Positions 6,466 to 10,356 of a stretch of DNA of 10,356 nt are shown here, one piece after another. The stretch's first letter is position 1. The number at the start of each line of letters is the position of its first letter. The stretch comes from an uncultured Lachnospiraceae bacterium. GTDB taxonomy: Bacteria > Bacillota > Clostridia > Lachnospirales > Lachnospiraceae. The stretch lies in contig CAJKQE010000081.1 in assembly GCA_905201915.1 (NCBI GenBank), forward strand, positions 1 to 10,356, read 5' to 3'. A program made the translations under genes and the position numbers. A model generated the notes under the pieces. The model was given only the letters and a program-made list of their open reading frames with translations. It searched no databases and was not told where the DNA came from.

Positions 6466-7944
6466 ATGAATATTCAAACTACATTAAGCATAAATCAAAA
6501 ACTAAAGATTTTATCTGATGCTGCAAAATATGATGTAGCCTGTACTTCCAGCGGTGCAGACCGTAGGGGTTCAAAAGGACATTTAGGAAATTCCTGTACT
6601 TCCGGTATCTGCCATAGCTTTGCCGCCGATGGCAGATGTATTTCTCTATTAAAAGTTCTTTTCTCTAATGAATGTATCTACGATTGTAAGTACTGTTTAA
6701 ATCGACACTCTAATGACAGAGTCCGCACCACTTTTACCCCCGAAGAACTTTGCAGTATTACTATAGAATTTTATAAACGCAATTATATCGAAGGATTATT
6801 TCTAAGCTCCGGTGTTGTAAAAAGTCCGGATTTTACTATGGAACTTATTTATCAAACCTTGTATCTCCTCCGAAATAAATACCACTTTCACGGCTATATC
6901 CATGCAAAAGCCGTTCCCGGTGCTCACCATGACCTTATTCAAAAGACAGGATATCTTGCGGACAGAATGAGTGTAAATATTGAACTTCCTACAAAAGAAG
7001 GACTTGAATTACTTGCCCCTGGCAAAACTCATGATAAAATCTTAAAACCTATGTCACAGATACAAGAAAATATTGTAACTTCCCGTTTAGCTCTTGGGAA
7101 ATCTTCTCTCTTTGAGCGCCATCACGGAAACCGCTATTTGCCAAATTCTATTTTTACAGACTCTGAACAAAAGCAACTTGAAAATAATACTCCTTCATTA
7201 ACCATGCAGGCAGCTTCCCATATACCCGTACATTCTGCTTCTGTACCTTCTTTTGTTCCGGCAGGTCAGAGCACACAGATGATTATTGGAGCAACTTCGG
7301 AAAATGATTATGAACTTTTAAAAGTTACCCAGACACTGTATCAAAAATTTGATTTAAAACGTGTATTTTTTTCTGCTTACATTCCTTTAAATGAGGATAA
7401 GCTTTTACCTTCTCCTGATACACCCCCTCCTCTTTTGCGGGAACATCGCCTGTATCAGGCAGACTGGCTGCTGCGCTATTATGGCTTTCGTGCCGAAGAA
7501 CTGTTAAGTCCCGAAAAGCCAAATTTTAATGTTCTTCTTGATCCTAAATGCGAGTGGGCATTAAGACATTTAGAGCAATTCCCCATAGAAGTGACCACTG
7601 CAAGTTACAGCCAATTATTAAAAGTTCCTGGAATTGGAAATAAATCAGCTCTTCGCATTGTTCAAACAAGAAAAAATACCACCCTGGATTTTTCTATTTT
7701 AAAACGTCTTGGAATTGTTTTAAAACGAGCACAGTATTTCGTTACTTGTTATGGAAAAATGCTCTATTCCACGCCTATTGAAGAAAATTTTATTACCAGA
7801 CAGCTTACTGCAGAACAAAAAGAAACTTCATGGAAACTGGATCATCCTCAGACCTATCAGCAACTTTCTCTGTTTGATGATCATTTTCTGGATATCCCGC
7901 CCACCATTGAAGACAACCGCAAAAGTATTCTGGGACAATTTTAA
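6466..7944 (+). CDS. Putative DNA modification/repair radical SAM protein (TIGR03916 type)
   Basis: This 492-aa protein belongs to a radical SAM family inferred to act on DNA because it always occurs with a partner that is often fused to a uracil-DNA-glycosylase-like domain. No reaction is established. The N-terminus DAAKYDVACTSSGADRR is typical. ICHSFAADGRCISLLKVL precedes the 4Fe-4S-binding CxxxCxxC (C70, C74, C77), with further cysteines at 26, 44, 49 and 58. FVPAGQSTQMIIGAT lies at 263-277, and a helix-hairpin-helix KVPGIGNKSALR (386-397) suggests DNA binding. A poorly conserved-looking insert occupies about 225-260. QLSLF (466-470) matches the beta-clamp-binding consensus. I chose ATG 6466 because AAAGGAG precedes it by 6 nt; the frame is open upstream to 6220, but that stretch lies over the promoter and antisense to spoIVA. 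It is followed by its usual partner. Confidence 0.9.
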   Translation: MNIQTTLSINQKLKILSDAAKYDVACTSSGADRRGSKGHLGNSCTSGICHSFAADGRCISLLKVLFSNECIYDCKYCLNRHSNDRVRTTFTPEELCSITIEFYKRNYIEGLFLSSGVVKSPDFTMELIYQTLYLLRNKYHFHGYIHAKAVPGAHHDLIQKTGYLADRMSVNIELPTKEGLELLAPGKTHDKILKPMSQIQENIVTSRLALGKSSLFERHHGNRYLPNSIFTDSEQKQLENNTPSLTMQAASHIPVHSASVPSFVPAGQSTQMIIGATSENDYELLKVTQTLYQKFDLKRVFFSAYIPLNEDKLLPSPDTPPPLLREHRLYQADWLLRYYGFRAEELLSPEKPNFNVLLDPKCEWALRHLEQFPIEVTTASYSQLLKVPGIGNKSALRIVQTRKNTTLDFSILKRLGIVLKRAQYFVTCYGKMLYSTPIEENFITRQLTAEQKETSWKLDHPQTYQQLSLFDDHFLDIPPTIEDNRKSILGQF

Positions 7945-7982
7945 GATACCGGAATTGTGGGCGTGCAAGGAAAGGAGAAAAA

Positions 7983-8738
7983 ATGATTGTTTTTACATGT
8001 TATGATACCTTTGATGATATGATGACTTGCATCTATGATGCCTGGGCTGCACGTCTGGGACATTCTAATATTCGCCTTCAGACAGAACCTCTTGGCAATT
8101 TAGAATTGTTCTGTGAATATCGCCATATTGACGCTGATAGAGAAAAAGTAAGAAAAGTCATTCGCTCTATTCAGAATAAAATATCTTATCAGGCTTTTTA
8201 TGATGTTTATGCTGCCTCTCTTTCTTGTGAAAGTAATAAACTGGATATTATTTACCGTTTTTTAATTATTGGTTTTCTATACCAAAAGCAAACCACTCAA
8301 ATGCTGGGAAATCCAGCTGTAGCATCTTTATTTGAATTAAAAAGAAAAGTAACAAACGAATCCCATCAGTTTCGTGAATTTGTACGCTTTTCCAGACTCA
8401 ATGAAAATGTTCTTCTTTCTATTATTGAGCCCAAATGCAATGTTCTTACCCTACTGGCTCCTCATTTTGAAGACAGAATGCCTTCTGAGAACTGGATCAT
8501 CATTGATAAAAATCGTATGACTGCTTTAATTCATCCTTCAGACCAAAAAACCTTTTTAACTCCTCTTACTAAAGAAGAACTTTCTATTATAGAAAATTCA
8601 AAAAAAGACACTGATTTGTATTCTGAGCTTTGGAAAACCTTTTTTCATTCTGTTTCCATTGAAGAAAGAAAAAATCCAAAATGCCAAAGAAATTTTATGC
8701 CTCTTTGGTTTCGGAAGAATATGACGGAATTTCAATAA
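7983..8738 (+). CDS. TIGR03915/DUF4130 family probable DNA metabolism protein
   Basis: This 251-aa protein is the standard partner of the upstream radical SAM protein, 38 nt away in the same operon, with AAAGGAG 5 nt before its ATG. Diagnostic segments are REFVRF (131-136), IIEPKCNVL (147-155), LAPHFEDRMP (158-167), and the C-terminal IEERKNPKCQRNFMPLWF (226-243). Some members of this family are fused to a uracil-DNA-glycosylase-like domain (TIGR03914); this one is the stand-alone form. No signal peptide or membrane segment is evident. The activity is unknown; the shared LexA-type operator argues that both proteins are made in response to DNA damage. Confidence 0.88.
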   Translation: MIVFTCYDTFDDMMTCIYDAWAARLGHSNIRLQTEPLGNLELFCEYRHIDADREKVRKVIRSIQNKISYQAFYDVYAASLSCESNKLDIIYRFLIIGFLYQKQTTQMLGNPAVASLFELKRKVTNESHQFREFVRFSRLNENVLLSIIEPKCNVLTLLAPHFEDRMPSENWIIIDKNRMTALIHPSDQKTFLTPLTKEELSIIENSKKDTDLYSELWKTFFHSVSIEERKNPKCQRNFMPLWFRKNMTEFQ

Positions 8739-8748
8739 AATTTTAAAA

Positions 8749-8790
8749 AGGAGTTACTGCACAAGGTAAATACCTCATACAATAACTCCT
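8749..8790 (-). terminator. Terminator of folD, in the convergent gap
   Basis: AGGAGTTA (8749-8756) pairs with TAACTCCT (8783-8790). Inside it is a small second stem, GGTA/TACC (8765-8774). On the minus strand the hairpin is followed by TTTTTAAAATTTT, a good U-rich tail, and it sits 13 nt beyond the folD stop. On the plus strand it follows the DUF4130 gene by 10 nt but has a poor tail (ATCATTTTA), so it may serve both directions with unequal strength. Confidence 0.65.
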
Positions 8791-8803
8791 ATCATTTTAC
8801 AGA

Positions 8804-9655
8804 TTAAGCGAATTTTCTCTTTGCCGCTTCTACTACATGACCTACTAAAACAGAAGTTGTAACACTTCCTACTCCACCTGGTACAGGTGTAATTGCTTCT
8901 ACAATTGGTTCTGCTTTTTCGAAATCAACGTCACCACAAAGCTTTCCTTCTTCGTTTACATTGATACCTACATCAATAACAACCTGACCTTCTCTCAAGT
9001 ATGTATCATCTACTACACCTGCACGACCAGCAGCTACGATAACGATATCAGCTTCTTTTACAACAGAAGGCATATCCACAGTTCTTGTATGACATACAGT
9101 AACTGTTGCATTTTTCTTAATGAGCATCATAGCAGCAGGTTTTCCTACTACTAAGCTTCTTCCTACTACAACTGCCTTTTTACCTGTGCAGTCAATTCCA
9201 TAGTGATCCAGAATTTCCATACATGCCTGTGGTGTACATGGTGGGAAACCTACATTCTTTCCAGTAAATACACCTGACATAGAACCATCTGTCATACAGT
9301 CAACGTCTTTTGCAGGATCCAAAGCATTCTCAATTACGGACTGATCTAAGTGTTTTGGAAGTGGACGGAATAATAATACTCCATGGATGTTGTCATCTTT
9401 GTTTACTTTATCGATTGTTGCTAATAATTCTTCCTGTGTTACATCAGCAGGAAGTAAAATTTTCTCGCAAGCAACTCCTAAAGTTTCGCAACGTTTTGTA
9501 GCTCCTCTTTCATAGGAAATATCGCTTTCATTTTCACCCACACGAATAATACCTAATGTAGGTTTTACTCCTTTTGCTTCCAATTCTGCAACATCTGCTT
9601 TAATTCTTTCATTTAACGCTGCTGTTACTTCTTTACCAAGTAATCTTTTAGCCAT
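8804..9655 (-). CDS. folD: FolD, methylenetetrahydrofolate dehydrogenase (cyclohydrolase residues altered)
   Basis: FolD interconverts 5,10-methylene- and 5,10-methenyl-THF with a pyridine nucleotide; most members also hydrolyse methenyl-THF to 10-formyl-THF. The 283-aa protein has the family landmarks: GENESDISY (40-48), PCTPQACMEIL (139-149), and nucleotide-binding VVGRSLVVGKP (163-173), ending in ITPVPGGVG. The cyclohydrolase site is unusual. In the usual YxxxK motif the Tyr is present (Y48) but the Lys position is Ala52 (YERGA). The Gln of the usual VQLPL stretch is Phe96 (LLFRPLP). Asp119 (KDVD) is kept. This predicts a mainly dehydrogenase enzyme, matching the adjacent fchA. The start has GGAGGAA 8 nt upstream; the gap to fchA is 35 nt, so they form an operon. 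Confidence 0.95.
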   Translation of the reverse strand: MAKRLLGKEVTAALNERIKADVAELEAKGVKPTLGIIRVGENESDISYERGATKRCETLGVACEKILLPADVTQEELLATIDKVNKDDNIHGVLLFRPLPKHLDQSVIENALDPAKDVDCMTDGSMSGVFTGKNVGFPPCTPQACMEILDHYGIDCTGKKAVVVGRSLVVGKPAAMMLIKKNATVTVCHTRTVDMPSVVKEADIVIVAAGRAGVVDDTYLREGQVVIDVGINVNEEGKLCGDVDFEKAEPIVEAITPVPGGVGSVTTSVLVGHVVEAAKRKFA

Positions 9656-9690
9656 TTTCTAGCTTCCTCCAATTTCTTTTTCTGATTTTC

Positions 9691-10320
9691 TTATTTTAAT
9701 CTGGATAATACGCTTTCAAATGTTTCATCTGCAATTTTTGTATATTTTTCCAGCATAGCATCTGCTTTCTGATTTAATTCTTCTGCATAAGCTCTGTCTG
9801 CCATAGATTTTGTATTAATATATACATTCAGACTTGCACCTTTTAATGCAGCTTTACAGAATGCAGCGCCTACACCTGCATCACTAATTGCTAATGTAGA
9901 ACCTTTTGCAGCAAATTCAACGATTACTTCAATCGCTTCACAACATTTTTCCATAATTTCCATTGGAACAGAACATGCATCTTTTAATACGATTTCCATA
10001 ACTCTTGCTTTTTCTGCCTTTTCTTCTTCTGTAGTTCTTGGCATACCATAAGCTTTTGAAAGAGGTTCAAATACTTCCGCATCTCTTTCGATTAAACGAA
10101 GAAAGTCTTTCTGAAGTTCATCACATTTTTTCTTTAACTCCCACATTTCGTCTTCTACTTCTGCGTATTTCTTTTTCCCTACAGTCAAACTTCCAACCAT
10201 ATTTCCTAAAGCAGTTCCGATTGCACCTACTAATGCAGATGCTCCGCCGCCACCTGGTACTGGAGCCTTTGATGCTAATACTTCTACAAATTCATTACAT
10301 GGTACTGTTGAAAATCCCAT
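9691..10320 (-). CDS. fchA: FchA, cyclodeaminase-family methenyl-THF cyclohydrolase
   Basis: This 209-aa, largely helical protein belongs to the formiminotransferase-cyclodeaminase (FTCD C-terminal) family. Its signatures are PVPGGGGASAL (20-30) and SDAGVGAAF (146-154), followed by NVYIN (165-169). In acetogens and other Clostridia such proteins, encoded next to folD, act as methenyl-THF cyclohydrolase (FchA). Where histidine degradation genes are nearby they act as formimidoyl-THF cyclodeaminase. No hut genes are in view and folD follows directly, so the first role is preferred. AAGGAGG (10329-10335) lies 8 nt before the ATG. The 21 nt beyond that to the window edge are too short to judge a promoter or further upstream genes such as fhs. 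Confidence 0.88.
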   Translation of the reverse strand: MGFSTVPCNEFVEVLASKAPVPGGGGASALVGAIGTALGNMVGSLTVGKKKYAEVEDEMWELKKKCDELQKDFLRLIERDAEVFEPLSKAYGMPRTTEEEKAEKARVMEIVLKDACSVPMEIMEKCCEAIEVIVEFAAKGSTLAISDAGVGAAFCKAALKGASLNVYINTKSMADRAYAEELNQKADAMLEKYTKIADETFESVLSRLK

Positions 10321-10356
10321 TGTTGTATCCTCCTTAAAACTCCGCCTCTATATTAG

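Noticed and set aside
9310..10337. Plus-strand ORFs opposite folD and fchA.
   Set aside because: They mirror the codon structure of intact, well-conserved minus-strand genes and are rich in Leu/Ser/His as antisense shadows often are.
1..10356. CRISPR arrays, insertion sequences, phage genes, tRNA or rRNA genes.
   Set aside because: No regularly spaced repeats, transposase or phage-like proteins, terminal inverted repeats, cloverleaf sequences or rRNA motifs were seen; the gaps between genes are short and accounted for.

Overview
The window looks like chromosome of an anaerobic, spore-forming, AT-rich Firmicute, most likely a Lachnospiraceae member (Blautia-like). Three things suggest this: an anaerobic (cobalt-early) cobalamin pathway, a spoIVA spore-coat morphogenesis gene, and an fchA-folD pair typical of Clostridia that use one-carbon/Wood-Ljungdahl chemistry. 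Shine-Dalgarno sites are strong and purine-rich. The genus is an inference; no rRNA or other marker is present.

Region 1 (1-4109, minus strand) is a cobalamin biosynthesis operon read from right to left. It has a near-consensus sigma-A promoter (4081-4109), a cobalamin riboswitch (about 3942-4074) and an intrinsic terminator (3879-3909). These are followed by cbiD, cbiL, cbiF, cbiG and the first 17 codons of cbiH, which runs off the left edge. Genes overlap or lie 11-41 nt apart. The arrangement indicates B12-dependent premature termination in the leader. The -35 box of this promoter contains the stop codon of the upstream gene, a DUF3786 protein (4106-4750).

Region 2 (4857-6313, minus strand) is spoIVA, encoding the ATPase that assembles the base of the spore coat, but broken into two ORFs. 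The break is unusual: one 17-nt stretch encodes the end of the N-terminal part in one frame and the conserved SASGK of the next part in another. This is what loss of one unit of a 13-bp tandem repeat would leave. The two ORFs overlap as ATGA. A good sigma-E-type promoter precedes the gene.

Region 3 (6382-8738, plus strand) is a two-gene unit, divergent from spoIVA. It encodes a radical SAM protein of the putative DNA modification/repair family (TIGR03916 type) and its usual partner (TIGR03915/DUF4130 type). A perfect GAAC-N4-GTTC LexA-type box abuts the -35 of a TTGACT-17-TATAAT promoter, and a weaker second box lies at the likely start site. The radical SAM protein also carries a helix-hairpin-helix and, near its C-terminus, QLSLF, an exact match to the beta-clamp-binding consensus. 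Together these point to an uncharacterised, SOS-controlled, clamp-recruited DNA-damage system. This is the most interesting part of the window.

Region 4 (8749-10335, minus strand) holds fchA then folD, with a shared terminator region at 8749-8790. Together they carry out the middle steps of the tetrahydrofolate one-carbon pathway. FolD lacks the catalytic Lys and Gln of the cyclohydrolase reaction, which fits FchA supplying that step.
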